Shown here: positions 1-9,714 of the stretch, piece by piece
How the letters are laid out: each line of letters starts with the position of its first letter
Position numbering within the stretch: position 1 is the stretch's first letter
DNA from: JAFGSZ01 sp964492185
GTDB taxonomy: Bacteria > Bacteroidota > Bacteroidia > Bacteroidales > UBA10428
Reading direction: 5' to 3'
Length of the DNA: 44,933 nt
NCBI GenBank assembly: GCA_964492185.1
Contig: CAZBJH010000016.1
Location: 1-44,933 of the forward strand
Position numbers and translations under genes: made by a program
The notes under the pieces: model-generated
Databases searched by the model: none
Told to the model about the DNA's origin: nothing
The model's input: only the letters and a program-made list of their open reading frames with translations

Positions 1-131
1 GCCCCGGATCCATCGTCGTTTTTCACGATTCGGTAAAAGCCGGGGAGAGGATGTTGTTTGCAGCAGAAGGATTACTTAAAACACTGGCGGGAAAGAATTA
101 TAAGTTTAAGAGCATAACATCGGAAGGATAA
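1..131 (+). CDS. Polysaccharide deacetylase family protein, C-terminal fragment (5' end outside window)
   Basis: Reading from nt 3 gives an open frame of 42 codons ending in TAA at 129-131. It begins PGSIVVFHDS and continues through a short helix-rich tail. The GSIVVFHDS strand is the usual last conserved motif of NodB-type carbohydrate deacetylases (carbohydrate esterase 4 fold), whose members remove acetyl groups from surface or exopolysaccharide. The next gene starts about 9 nt downstream on the same strand, so both probably belong to one polysaccharide operon. Only the tail is visible, so the catalytic His/Asp motifs cannot be checked. Confidence 0.6.
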   Translation, partial: PGSIVVFHDSVKAGERMLFAAEGLLKTLAGKNYKFKSITSEG

Positions 132-140
132 GTACAGTTG

Positions 141-1328
141 ATGGGGAAAAAAAATTCAAAACGATTTCTGATTATCACATCATTTACGATACCCGAAACT
201 GCCGGCAGCGGTATTCATGCTTTCAGGTATGCAGATTATCTGAACAGAAATGGTTATCCTGCACGCATATTGAGTTTCAACAGGAATATGCGATACAATA
301 CCATTGAAGATAATAACGGCTCAAAAATTGTCCGTATTCCTTATTTCAATGCCAATCTTCTTACCAAATTGTTGTCTCTGCCCTTTATCCTGTTATTTTA
401 CAGCTGGCATATTATTTTTTCTGATGTTGTTTTTATCTATGGCAGCCGCATTATCGGCTATGAATATGCCATCATTTTTGGTAAAATTTTTGGTAAAAAA
501 GTGGTTTTTCAGTCTCTGCTTATCGGGATTGACGATGCCGGTAAGCTTGTAAAAAAAAATAAAATTTTTCCATGGCTTTACAGACAACTATTGGCAGGCA
601 TTGATGTCTATCATGCCATAAATCCCTTTTTTTCCCGGCAGTATAAAAAAGAAATACATAAACCACAAAAGATTTTTGAAAGCCCGCAGGGTGTTAACAC
701 TGAATTGTTTAATCCGGTTGAGGGAAGGGAAAGGTTGAATATCAGAAAGAAAACAGGATTACGGTTCGATGGTTTTATTATTGTATCCATTGGTTTTTTT
801 ATAAACAGGAAACGATACCATGAAATTTTTGAGGTTCTATCAAACATTAATATTCCATTTCAATATTTGGTTCTTGGTGAATATGATTTTAAGAAAGGTC
901 ATTTTTTATTTCCATATGCAAAAAAGGCCCAGGAAATTGTTGAAACGGGAAAAAACATGCTTGGAAACCGGTTAATAATCAAGGGTAATGTTATAGATCC
1001 GCTGCCCTACCTTCAGTGTGCTGATTTATTCCTGATCAACTCACATCAGGAAGGGTTGCCTAATGTGCTTCTCGAAGCCATGGCATGTGGAATTCCTGTT
1101 GCATGTAGTAATATCAAAGGTCTGCAGAATACAATAATTAAAAATAATCAAAATGCCCTTGCTTTTGAAGATACAAAGAGTATGCGATCAGTCATAGAGT
1201 ATATATTTTATCATCCCGATGAGGCAAAACAACTGGGAAAAAATGCAAGGAAATTTGCAGAAGATTTTTGTTCTTATGAAGTGGTTCAGGCAAAATTGAT
1301 GAAAAAGCTATATTATATGAAGGGATAA
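141..1328 (+). CDS. GT4-like glycosyltransferase (family 1 glycosyltransferase fold)
   Basis: This 395-residue protein looks like a GT-B retaining glycosyltransferase that would add a sugar from a nucleotide donor to a growing surface glycan on the cytoplasmic side of the membrane. The N-terminal half has the glycine-rich acceptor-side loop (PETAGSGIHAFRYADYL). The C-terminal half has the nucleotide-sugar motif EGLPNVLLEAMACGIP near residues 302-318, with the two glutamates of the E-x7-E motif. I chose ATG 141; an in-frame TTG at 138 adds one residue. It lies between a deacetylase tail and a second glycosyltransferase 6 nt downstream, consistent with a polysaccharide operon. Donor and acceptor cannot be deduced. 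Confidence 0.85.
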   Translation: MGKKNSKRFLIITSFTIPETAGSGIHAFRYADYLNRNGYPARILSFNRNMRYNTIEDNNGSKIVRIPYFNANLLTKLLSLPFILLFYSWHIIFSDVVFIYGSRIIGYEYAIIFGKIFGKKVVFQSLLIGIDDAGKLVKKNKIFPWLYRQLLAGIDVYHAINPFFSRQYKKEIHKPQKIFESPQGVNTELFNPVEGRERLNIRKKTGLRFDGFIIVSIGFFINRKRYHEIFEVLSNINIPFQYLVLGEYDFKKGHFLFPYAKKAQEIVETGKNMLGNRLIIKGNVIDPLPYLQCADLFLINSHQEGLPNVLLEAMACGIPVACSNIKGLQNTIIKNNQNALAFEDTKSMRSVIEYIFYHPDEAKQLGKNARKFAEDFCSYEVVQAKLMKKLYYMKG

Positions 1329-1334
1329 TAAATT

Positions 1335-2444
1335 ATGACAGGTAGCAGAAAAAAAATATTATATCTTATTCAGCTTCCTCCGCCGGTGCATGGGGTGAGT
1401 CAGATGAATCATCTGATTTTCCATAGTAAAATCATTAATGAGGGTTTCGAAAAAAAGCTTATTCCCCTGAATTTTTCTAAAAAGTTTTCTGAAATCAGAA
1501 AATTCAATCTGAAAAAGATAGTTGTTTTTTTTTCAATTTGTATAAAACTGATTATTACTCTTGCTACCTTTCGCCCTCATCTTGTTTATTTCTCTTTTAT
1601 GCCACTCGGCAGCGGATTTATCCGGGATTTTGTTTATGCAGTGATTATAAAAGCCTCCAGAGCCAGGCCAATTTACCACATTCATAACCGGGGTATTGAA
1701 CGGAATTCACAAAAATGGATTTACCGGAAGATGTATGAATTTGTTTTTCGCAAATCGACCATCATCCATCTGTCTGAAAAGCTGGCCCAAAGTGAGTTGA
1801 AAAACATCAAATTAGTCGATACCAGAATTGTTATTCAACCCAATACAGTAGACAATTTTTCCTCCACCAGGAAACCCAAAAAAAACAGGAATGAGATCAG
1901 ACTTTTATTTTTTTCCAACCTGCTTCCGCAAAAAGGTCTGATGACATTATTGCAGGCAATAAGCATGCTGAGAAAAATGGATCTGAAAAAGAATATACTG
2001 CTTGATGTATACGGTGATTATTACAGAAAAGCTGAAATAGACAGGTATAAAAAATATATTAAGGAAAATCATCTGGATGATGTGGTTACTCTTCACGGAC
2101 CTTGCTATGGCAGGGAGAAAGAAAAGGCTTTTTTAAGATCAGATATTTTCGTTTTTCCATCTTATTTTGAAGAGGAATGTTTTCCTTTGGTGATCCTCGA
2201 AGCCATGCAGGCGAGCTTGGGAATCATATCCACACGGATAGGAGCGATACCTGAGATCCTTCGTGATAATGAAAATACGATTTTCTTTGAAAAAAAGAAT
2301 ATAAAAGAATTATCATTTAAGTTGTCTTATGTGATCAACAATAAATCTTTAATACAAAAAAAAGGAACTGAATACAGATCTTTATTTTATCATTACTATG
2401 ATATAATAAATTATCAAAATCGTTTCAAACAGATATTAGCTTAA
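1335..2444 (+). CDS. GT4-like glycosyltransferase
   Basis: This 369-residue GT-B fold glycosyltransferase is distinct from the preceding one. The start ILYLIQLPPPVHGVSQMN is a common opening of capsule and O-antigen GT4 enzymes. The donor-binding motif FEEECFPLVILEAMQA lies near residues 277-292, and IGAIPEIL follows. A short hydrophobic stretch at about 58-85 (KKIVVFFSICIKLIITLATF) is typical of membrane-associated members. It follows the previous gene by 6 nt and precedes the sulfotransferase gene by 9 nt, so the three are probably co-transcribed. The C-terminal third becomes AT-rich, at the edge of the AT-rich block that follows. Confidence 0.85.
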   Translation: MTGSRKKILYLIQLPPPVHGVSQMNHLIFHSKIINEGFEKKLIPLNFSKKFSEIRKFNLKKIVVFFSICIKLIITLATFRPHLVYFSFMPLGSGFIRDFVYAVIIKASRARPIYHIHNRGIERNSQKWIYRKMYEFVFRKSTIIHLSEKLAQSELKNIKLVDTRIVIQPNTVDNFSSTRKPKKNRNEIRLLFFSNLLPQKGLMTLLQAISMLRKMDLKKNILLDVYGDYYRKAEIDRYKKYIKENHLDDVVTLHGPCYGREKEKAFLRSDIFVFPSYFEEECFPLVILEAMQASLGIISTRIGAIPEILRDNENTIFFEKKNIKELSFKLSYVINNKSLIQKKGTEYRSLFYHYYDIINYQNRFKQILA

Positions 2445-2453
2445 TTTTGATGT

Positions 2454-3341
2454 ATGAGATCCCTTATTAAAGAAATAAAAAAAAGATCAATTAATAAAGT
2501 AACTATTGTGTCCAGGTATATTTCTTCTTTAATTCTTGGAACTTTAAATCAAAAAAAATTTAAGAATATTGACAATTTTTGTTTTTTTATTGGTTATCCT
2601 AGAAGTGGCCATACACTTGTTGCCTCCCTTTTAAATGCACACCCTAATATAATGATAAGTATTGAATATAATATACTTGCATATATTGATTTATTTCCAT
2701 GCACCAAAAATCAATTATACTATGCAGTTACAAATAACTCGAAAAAGTTCACCAATCAAAGAAATAATATATGGACTGGATATTCATATGAAGTAAAAGA
2801 TTGTTGGCAAGGAAAATATTCTACATTGAAAGTAGTTGGAGATAAACATGGAGGATTGAATGCGACTCTTTTAAAAGAGAATCATGATTTGTTGGGAAAA
2901 GCTGAAAAGGTATTGAGGAGAAAGCCCAAAATTATTCATGTAGTAAGAAATCCTTTTGATATAATTACCACACATACGTTACGTTTTTTTCCAAATAAGA
3001 ATCGAGAGAACGAATTTAACACGTTGGATTTATTACCCACTATAAAAAAATTTTTAAATTCTGCCGCTGAAATTGAAAGAATTAAAAAAGAGGGAGTCTA
3101 TGAGACATTTGATTTATATCATGAAAATTTAATTTCGGATCCCAAAGAACAATTAAATAATTTAATTAGCTTCTTAGGTTTAAGACCCTACGACTATTAT
3201 TTAGAAAATTGTTCAAAAATAATATTCAATGAACCAAATAAATCAAGATTTCTCATTGAATGGCCTTCTGAATTAATTAGCTTTTTAGAAGCAAATATTA
3301 AGAAGTACTCATTTCTTAGACATTACCATTATCGTGATTAA
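2454..3341 (+). CDS. Sulfotransferase family protein (PAPS-dependent)
   Basis: The 295-residue product carries the two PAPS-binding signatures of sulfotransferases. These are a 5'-phosphosulfate loop, GYPRSGHT, at about residues 46-53, followed by LVASLLNAHPNI, and a 3'-phosphate region, VRNPFDIITTH, at about 163-173. Such enzymes move a sulfonate group from PAPS onto a hydroxyl, here plausibly of the surface glycan assembled by the two upstream glycosyltransferases. The coding sequence is markedly A+T-rich with many lysine, asparagine and isoleucine codons, unlike genes from 5.4 kb onward, which suggests acquisition by transfer. Its last 26 nt overlap the 3' end of the convergent gene. A carbohydrate substrate is inferred from context only. 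Confidence 0.75.
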   Translation: MRSLIKEIKKRSINKVTIVSRYISSLILGTLNQKKFKNIDNFCFFIGYPRSGHTLVASLLNAHPNIMISIEYNILAYIDLFPCTKNQLYYAVTNNSKKFTNQRNNIWTGYSYEVKDCWQGKYSTLKVVGDKHGGLNATLLKENHDLLGKAEKVLRRKPKIIHVVRNPFDIITTHTLRFFPNKNRENEFNTLDLLPTIKKFLNSAAEIERIKKEGVYETFDLYHENLISDPKEQLNNLISFLGLRPYDYYLENCSKIIFNEPNKSRFLIEWPSELISFLEANIKKYSFLRHYHYRD

Positions 3342-4227
3342 TATAAATACTATTTTCATTTATAATAAATTTCTGATTTTTACTGATTTCAGAAGTTTTT
3401 ATATAGTATTTCGTTTTTAAGAAATGGAAATATATGAGTTCCTCATTAAACACATGATCCGTTAAAATCCCTTTATTCCATTCTATTAACCAATTATTGA
3501 TATTTTTTTTATAATAATGTTCATCTAATCTCACATTATTTGCTCGTAATATTTTAATTTTTTCTTCTTTTTTTATTACAGATGTAATGTCGTATTTCAA
3601 AGGTATTCTTTTATAAAATCTATACCTGATACTATTGACAATCCTTTGAAAAATATTCGTTTTATAATTAGATGAGAAAATATTTTTGATTTTAGTACCT
3701 ATATAATTTGATTTTTCATCAATATAATAAAGCCGTTCTGTATCCGTAATTATCTTTTTATAATTCCATATTTTCTTACATAAATTACGTGTGTACTCAT
3801 TGTTTTTATATAATGTAAAGTCTCCGCTAATAATATTTTTTCTTGATGTAATTAGATCATAATTAATAATTTTATTAAATTTTAAAGTATTCGTAATTTT
3901 TCCGAAGATCATATCTAAATCACAATATCCCCAAAAATCATATTCTTTTATATAATCATAAAAGATGATACCAAAAAATGGTTTTAGATCACAAATTTTG
4001 TAAGGATGCATAATATTTACAGATAGTTTGAGCCTTTCAGATGCTAGCCTATTAAAATCATTAATATCAGCATTGATAAATTTGATATTCTTTAATTCAT
4101 TGTTTTTACATTTTATATTACCATATATAAGCCATGAATAATCAGGATTATAAGAACAGCTCTTAATAAAATAGTCGATCCAGCCTGGTGTTTTACCGAA
4201 ATATGGGATAATAAAAATAATTTTCAT
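3316..4227 (-). CDS. DUF6625-like putative glycosyltransferase (copy 1)
   Basis: This 303-residue protein resembles DUF6625-type proteins found in polysaccharide loci. It begins MKIIFIIPYFGKTPGWIDYFIKSC and contains a DxD-type motif, FWGYCDLDMIFG, at about residues 95-107, which in GT-A enzymes binds the metal and nucleotide sugar. The N-terminal half follows a nucleotide-sugar-binding Rossmann pattern. The downstream neighbour copy shares the opening PYFG/VYFGEWP, the LxxEKLGFKVNIxxPxKxCDxKP block and the FHF tail, so the two are tandem paralogues. They lie 12 nt apart and are transcribed towards the sulfotransferase gene, with a 26-nt 3' overlap. Base composition is extremely AT-rich. Glycosyl transfer is inferred from the motif and context, not proven. 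Confidence 0.65.
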   Translation of the reverse strand: MKIIFIIPYFGKTPGWIDYFIKSCSYNPDYSWLIYGNIKCKNNELKNIKFINADINDFNRLASERLKLSVNIMHPYKICDLKPFFGIIFYDYIKEYDFWGYCDLDMIFGKITNTLKFNKIINYDLITSRKNIISGDFTLYKNNEYTRNLCKKIWNYKKIITDTERLYYIDEKSNYIGTKIKNIFSSNYKTNIFQRIVNSIRYRFYKRIPLKYDITSVIKKEEKIKILRANNVRLDEHYYKKNINNWLIEWNKGILTDHVFNEELIYFHFLKTKYYIKTSEISKNQKFIINENSIYINHDNGNV

Positions 4228-4239
4228 TAATAGATAGAG

Positions 4240-5229
4240 TTATTTATTATGTAATATTTGTTTCAATTGCATAAAACCATCCGGTATGATAGAAAAATAA
4301 TTATGATCAATTTTTGTTATAGTTGAATGATGTATTAATTCTTTTTTCAAGTCCTGGAAATGAAAAACGAATAACTCCGTATTGTTTTTTTTATTTATTA
4401 ATTGGCCGTGATTGTATTCAATATGCCATTTTTTTATCCCCAGTCTCTTATATTTTCTGTCAGAATCAATAGTTTCTTTAAATTTAACATTGATTTTTTT
4501 CTTTTTATCCATTATCATAATTATTTCAGTGAAATCAACTGGTTGATTTAAAGAATGTTTTTTAACAAACCATTGAAACCGATATTTCATTTCAGCAAAA
4601 TGAAATAAGCTATTCCGGTTTTTTACTACAGAGATTAAAAGAAATACAACAAAAAGATATATTTTTTTAAAGGTTAATCCTTTATTCTCAGGTTTCACAA
4701 TATGTTCATCAAAATGTGTTTGATTAGGATTTTTTAATAAATTACGGTAATCAAATACCATGGTAAATAAGGTATTCATTCTTTTTATGTTTCGTAATAT
4801 ACAGAAGGGCCCTGATATATAATCCTGATAACCGGATAGGATATCAAATTGCCTCAATTCATAAAAATCCATGTTATGGATTAACATTCCAATAATAACA
4901 TCAATATCCATAAATCCCCAATACTCATAATCTGTCAGATGATCTTCGAATATTATTCCGTAAGCCGGTTTATAATCACATAGTTTTATAGGATTTATTA
5001 TGTTTACCTTAAAGCCGAGCTTTTCGCTTGCAAGAATAGAAAATTCTTGTTTTGTGATAAAAATATGAGTGATATTTTCTGCATAACTGAAATTGTTCTT
5101 ATTATCGGAAAAAAATAAGAAATTCAATTCCTTATTAGCTTCACAACTCCTAATAAATAAAGAAAACCATACAGGCCATTCTCCAAAATAAACAATCACC
5201 ATACATATTTTTTTTGTAGTTAGATGCAT
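4240..5229 (-). CDS. DUF6625-like putative glycosyltransferase (copy 2)
   Basis: This 329-residue paralogue of the preceding gene has MVIVYFGEWPVWFSLFIRSC at the N-terminus, the DxD-like motif YWGFMDIDVIIG at about residues 100-112, and the conserved FHFQDLKKELIHH region near the end. Relative to copy 1 it has a longer middle section that includes a hydrophobic stretch (KKIYLFVVFLLISVVK, about 180-197), which could help it sit at the membrane. It is the first gene of a two-gene minus-strand unit. The 147 nt to the divergent SprB-repeat gene should hold both promoters. A surface-glycan glycosyltransferase is the best guess; acceptor and donor are unknown. Confidence 0.65.
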   Translation of the reverse strand: MHLTTKKICMVIVYFGEWPVWFSLFIRSCEANKELNFLFFSDNKNNFSYAENITHIFITKQEFSILASEKLGFKVNIINPIKLCDYKPAYGIIFEDHLTDYEYWGFMDIDVIIGMLIHNMDFYELRQFDILSGYQDYISGPFCILRNIKRMNTLFTMVFDYRNLLKNPNQTHFDEHIVKPENKGLTFKKIYLFVVFLLISVVKNRNSLFHFAEMKYRFQWFVKKHSLNQPVDFTEIIMIMDKKKKINVKFKETIDSDRKYKRLGIKKWHIEYNHGQLINKKNNTELFVFHFQDLKKELIHHSTITKIDHNYFSIIPDGFMQLKQILHNK

Positions 5230-5376
5230 ATAATATTCTGCTATCTTAGTTAATAAGTTTTATGAAATTCAAGTTTATATAAACTAAATTATTAATATAT
5301 TAGGCTGTTACCTAAACAACTGATAATTTTATTCGTATATATCTCTTAAATGCCAAAAATAATTAAATACTCAATA

Positions 5377-8300
5377 ATGAAAAAACTTGTTTATAGCTTC
5401 CTTTTATTGTTGACTTGTATACTTTCATCCTACTCACAGAAATGGGAGTGGTCAGAACATATTTCTTCCATAGGTGATGTTAAGATTAAATGTAGTGCAA
5501 TTGATGGTGATGATAATATATATTTAGGGGGTAGGTATGATGATTCTGCACTCGAAATAAATGGAGATACATTGCATAATGTTGGAGAACGGGATGGGTT
5601 TATATGTAAATTCAATTCATCTGGGATTCTTCAGTGGATGCGAAGAATTGGAGGGGCTGGAAAAGACATAGTTACTTCAATAGTAATTGTGGGCGACAGG
5701 ATTTTTGTTGGTGGAAATTTCAATAGTACTATACTACATTTTTCTCCTACTGTGTCGATAAACAATGACAATAGTTTTGATGCTTTTTTTGGTGAATACG
5801 ATAAGAATGGGAATATAATAAATGCAATTGGGATTTTCTCAGGTGTTAATCAGCAACGTATTTTGGATATGACTTATGATCCTGATCCTATGGAAAATTG
5901 TTTATTATTGGTAGGATATTTCAAGGAAGAAATAAAATATTATGACGGATCTTCTACTATTGCTGTAAGTGCCGGAAGCAGTAAAGATTTATATTTGTTT
6001 AAGTCAAATTTGTCCGGTGAAATAATTGATACACTCATATATCGTGCCGGCGCTTCTTCACTTAAGAATATTAATTTATCTGCTGATGGAGGATATTACA
6101 TCGGCGGTGATTTAAAGGGTACACTTCACTTTAATGCAGAAGACTCAATAGTCGGGAATACGGATTATAACACTGATGCAATGTTAATTAAGGTACATCC
6201 AGACCTTAGTTTTCATTGGGTACGCAAAGGTGGTGGTATGGGATATGATCATGTGAATTCTGCACGATCCGATATTCATGGAAATATGTATATTGCAGGT
6301 AAGTGCGAATCAACAATAACATTTGACAGTACTGAAACAATACAGTCACATCCTTTAAATGGATATGGTATTATGGATTTATACCTGGCCAAGTATAATC
6401 CTGATGGTAACCTGAGATGGCTGAAAAGAAAAGGAGATGAAGGTAATGACGATGCTTTTGGATTAGCACTACGTGAAAACCTGGTACAGTTTTGTGGTAA
6501 TATTGCCGGTGAGGTAATATTCAATGTTGATACACTTAAAACAGGAAGTACATCAGACGTGAACACGGGGTTTGCTATTTATGATACTAAAGGGAATGAG
6601 ATAGGTGCGCAGGGTATCGGTGGAACAGGTACCGATATTGGAGAGATCATTGCTTTTACATCTGACGGGAGGACTGTGATCTCGGGTTATTTTGATTCGC
6701 CGGAATTATCGATTGGAGACTCTACTTTTACAAATACTTCGGGTAATAATAATGGTTTTATCGCGATGTATTATTATCCGATGAAAGCTGTGTTCACGAA
6801 AATTAATAATATTAGCTGTAACGGATTGAATGACGGGGAGCTTTTAGTTACCCCGTATTTCGGTATAGAGCCGTATGAATATGAATGGAGCGCCAATGTG
6901 GTAAGCCATACTGATTCATTGGCTGTTGATCTGGAGGAGGGTTTTTATTCGGTTACTGTTACTGACAGCCGGGACTCAACAGCAACTATAGATGTTCAGC
7001 TATTCCAACCGGAAGCAATTGATATATCGCCAATTCTTACTGATGTTTCCTGTTATAACGGGAGTAACGGGGAGATCGATATTACAGTCACGGGCGGTAC
7101 TGTGTCCGGAGCTTATGATTACAGCTGGCAGACTTTTAACGGATCGGGAGTTACTGTTACTGCTGAGGACCAGGCAGGGCTGTCGGCAGCGAAATATTAT
7201 GTTACGGTTACTGATGATAATGACTGCCTGGCAAGTGATTCATTTTTGGTAGATCAGCCCTTACCTGTAACTTTTGGAAATAGTATAGTTACCAATGCTT
7301 CCGGCGGGGGAAGTGATGGCGAAATAGACCTGGTTGCCGGGGGTGGTACAACACCTTATAATTCGTATAGCTGGACAGGGCCGGGAACTTTTACTTCATC
7401 GAATGAGGATATTACCGGGCTGGATGCAGGTACATATAATATTACTGTGGAGGATGCCAATGCCTGTGTGTTTGATACGGCTTTCTTTGTGGATGATATT
7501 TCTTTATTCAATGCTTTTATTTCGGCTAAAACGAATGTTTCATGCAATGGGGGAAGTGATGGTAGCGCAACAGTCGATGTGTCAGGTGGCACAGGGCCTT
7601 ATAGTTATTCCTGGTCAAATGGTGGGAATACCGCCACGATCAATAACCTGGAAGCGGACAGCTATTATGTTACGGTTACTGATGAATCTGATTCCCGCAC
7701 TGAGGAAGCATCTGTGGAGATAAAGGAACCTGCAGGGCCACTTACGGCTACCCTGGAAGGAACAGATCTATCCTGCCATAATGATGGTTCGGGAGTTGTT
7801 GATATGACTGTTGGAGGAGGTACATTGCCTTACACCTATTCATGGACAGGGCCGGACGGCTTTACTTCGGGAAGTGAAGATATTGTAAACATCGATGCAG
7901 GCACTTATAATGTTACGGTTACTGATGCCAATGATTGTATTGCAACAGGTACTGAAACTGTGGAACAGCCAGGTGCAATAGTGGTAACAATAAACCAGAC
8001 TGAGATTGTTTTTTGTAACGGTGACCTGAGCGCAATACTGGAAGCAGGAGCAAGTGGGGGTACCGGGACATATTCATACCTGTGGGATGATCCGGCCGAC
8101 CAGAGCGGTTTCAGGGCAACAGGACTGGGTGGAGGAAATTATACAGTTACGGTTACCGATGGTAATGATTGTGAAGCCACAGAAAGCTATGAAATACTGG
8201 AACCTGCAGAAATACAACTTACAGCAGATAAGGAAGATATGTCATGTTATGATGTGGAAGACGGCAGTATTTATGTTGATGTGACCGGGGGTACACGTCC

Positions 8301-9693
8301 TTATCAAAGTTATCGCTGGCAACTGGACGGCTCCAATTTTTCTACGTCACGCGATATAGACGGATTGGGTCAGGGTATATATACATTAACTGTTACAGAT
8401 GCCAACGATTGCCATGCTTTCTTAAGCGATACGATACATGAGCCCGACCCGGTTGAATTAAGCCTTATAGAGGTTACAGGAGCTTCATGCAATGGATACG
8501 ATGATGGATTCATTACAATGACTGCAACGGGAGGAACGGAACCTTATACATATTCTGTTGATGAAGGTGCAAATTATCGATCCCCGGGAAGCTTTTCAGG
8601 ATTAACTGCAGGCAGCTATGCTTTATCGGCACGTGATGCCAATTCATGTTTATCTGCCGATTCGACCGTTACCCTGACCGAACCTGAGGGGGTGAACATT
8701 GTGTCCGTGGCCAACAGTGATATTTCCTGTAACGGCAGGCAGGACGGATCAATTACTATCAGTGCAGAAGGAGGTGCAGGCGGGTTGTTGTATTCCATTG
8801 ATGACGGTATAACTTACCTTGATAACGGTGGTGAGTTCAACAACCTGGCCGCAGGAGATTACCCAATAATGATAAAAGATGCTGACGGGTGTGAGACTTC
8901 CGGTAGCACAACCAGCCTTAATGAACCCGATCCCCTGGAATTTGAAATGGTAGAAAAAACTAATATTACCTGTTATGGATACGGAGATGGTATTATTTCG
9001 GTAACAGGAACGGGAGGGACCGTACCCTATATTTTCTCTTCTGATGGCGGAGAGACCTTCCTTGATAACGGAGGGGAATTCAATGATCTGCCGGCGGGCG
9101 ATTATTCACTGATGATAAGAGATAATAATAATTGTGACACGGAAATTAATACTGTTTCCATTGCCGAACCCGGTGAATTGCTGATAGATACGGTATCTGT
9201 CACACATGTTACAGAGGCATCACAGGGTGAAGTTGTTTTGGAGTCGACAGGAGGCACACAGCCTTTAAGCTTTTTTGGCCTGCCGGCTGAAAATGATGTG
9301 ATAAGCAGCAACAATGGTCAGTTTGAGGAGCTTGTTGCCGGATTATATGATTTTTATGCCGTAGATGTAAATAATTGTACATCGGATTCGATTGATGTTC
9401 AAATCATATCATATGTACCGGAAGGAACAGAGATTGTTATTTACGATGCATTCAGTCCGAACAACGATGGTATTAATGATGTGTGGAACATACCTAATAT
9501 AGACCTTTATGATAATTGTGTTGTAATGGTTTTCAATTCCTGGGGTAATGAGGTGTTCAGCTCTTCAGGTTATGATGAGCCATGGGACGGGACTTACAAC
9601 GGGAAGGAATTGCCTTCGGGCACATACTATTATACTATTGATTTGGGCGACGGGTCGGAAATGCTTTCCGGCACGGTGAATATTGTAAAATAA
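5377..9693 (+). CDS. Giant secreted SprB-repeat protein with gliding-motility/T9SS C-terminal domain
   Basis: I start at ATG 5377, which gives a clean signal peptide (MKKLVYSFLLLLTCILSSYS); an upstream ATG at 5350 would add nine polar residues before it. Residues about 25-470 are repeats of the kind seen in SBBP/beta-propeller domains (WMRRIGGAGKD, GDRIFVGGNF, LRWLKRKGDEGNDDAFG). From about 471 to 1350 there are 11 tandem SprB-type repeats of 70-85 residues, each with a CNG..DG start, a GGT.PY.Y.W core and a YxVTVTDxNDC end. The final 85 residues (AFSPNNDGINDVWNI ... LPSGTYYYTI) are a CHU_C/gliding-motility-associated C-terminal domain, known to direct export by the type IX system. The protein should be a long, surface-exposed adhesin or structural protein. 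The adjacent PorP/SprF gene 21 nt downstream supports this. Confidence 0.9.
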   Translation: MKKLVYSFLLLLTCILSSYSQKWEWSEHISSIGDVKIKCSAIDGDDNIYLGGRYDDSALEINGDTLHNVGERDGFICKFNSSGILQWMRRIGGAGKDIVTSIVIVGDRIFVGGNFNSTILHFSPTVSINNDNSFDAFFGEYDKNGNIINAIGIFSGVNQQRILDMTYDPDPMENCLLLVGYFKEEIKYYDGSSTIAVSAGSSKDLYLFKSNLSGEIIDTLIYRAGASSLKNINLSADGGYYIGGDLKGTLHFNAEDSIVGNTDYNTDAMLIKVHPDLSFHWVRKGGGMGYDHVNSARSDIHGNMYIAGKCESTITFDSTETIQSHPLNGYGIMDLYLAKYNPDGNLRWLKRKGDEGNDDAFGLALRENLVQFCGNIAGEVIFNVDTLKTGSTSDVNTGFAIYDTKGNEIGAQGIGGTGTDIGEIIAFTSDGRTVISGYFDSPELSIGDSTFTNTSGNNNGFIAMYYYPMKAVFTKINNISCNGLNDGELLVTPYFGIEPYEYEWSANVVSHTDSLAVDLEEGFYSVTVTDSRDSTATIDVQLFQPEAIDISPILTDVSCYNGSNGEIDITVTGGTVSGAYDYSWQTFNGSGVTVTAEDQAGLSAAKYYVTVTDDNDCLASDSFLVDQPLPVTFGNSIVTNASGGGSDGEIDLVAGGGTTPYNSYSWTGPGTFTSSNEDITGLDAGTYNITVEDANACVFDTAFFVDDISLFNAFISAKTNVSCNGGSDGSATVDVSGGTGPYSYSWSNGGNTATINNLEADSYYVTVTDESDSRTEEASVEIKEPAGPLTATLEGTDLSCHNDGSGVVDMTVGGGTLPYTYSWTGPDGFTSGSEDIVNIDAGTYNVTVTDANDCIATGTETVEQPGAIVVTINQTEIVFCNGDLSAILEAGASGGTGTYSYLWDDPADQSGFRATGLGGGNYTVTVTDGNDCEATESYEILEPAEIQLTADKEDMSCYDVEDGSIYVDVTGGTRPYQSYRWQLDGSNFSTSRDIDGLGQGIYTLTVTDANDCHAFLSDTIHEPDPVELSLIEVTGASCNGYDDGFITMTATGGTEPYTYSVDEGANYRSPGSFSGLTAGSYALSARDANSCLSADSTVTLTEPEGVNIVSVANSDISCNGRQDGSITISAEGGAGGLLYSIDDGITYLDNGGEFNNLAAGDYPIMIKDADGCETSGSTTSLNEPDPLEFEMVEKTNITCYGYGDGIISVTGTGGTVPYIFSSDGGETFLDNGGEFNDLPAGDYSLMIRDNNNCDTEINTVSIAEPGELLIDTVSVTHVTEASQGEVVLESTGGTQPLSFFGLPAENDVISSNNGQFEELVAGLYDFYAVDVNNCTSDSIDVQIISYVPEGTEIVIYDAFSPNNDGINDVWNIPNIDLYDNCVVMVFNSWGNEVFSSSGYDEPWDGTYNGKELPSGTYYYTIDLGDGSEMLSGTVNIVK

Positions 9694-9714
9694 GACATGT
9701 AAAGACTTTCAGTC

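Noticed and set aside
138..140. TTG as the start of the first glycosyltransferase
   Set aside because: ATG follows immediately at 141 and is the simpler choice; the TTG adds only one residue.
5300..5315. TTAGG-N6-CCTAA inverted repeat between divergent genes as an operator
   Set aside because: Arms of only 5 bp in AT-rich DNA are expected by chance, and no second copy was seen.
6992..8284. Several plus-strand open frames of 76-129 codons inside the SprB-repeat gene
   Set aside because: They are out-of-frame shadows of a long repetitive coding sequence and have low-complexity, non-homologous translations.
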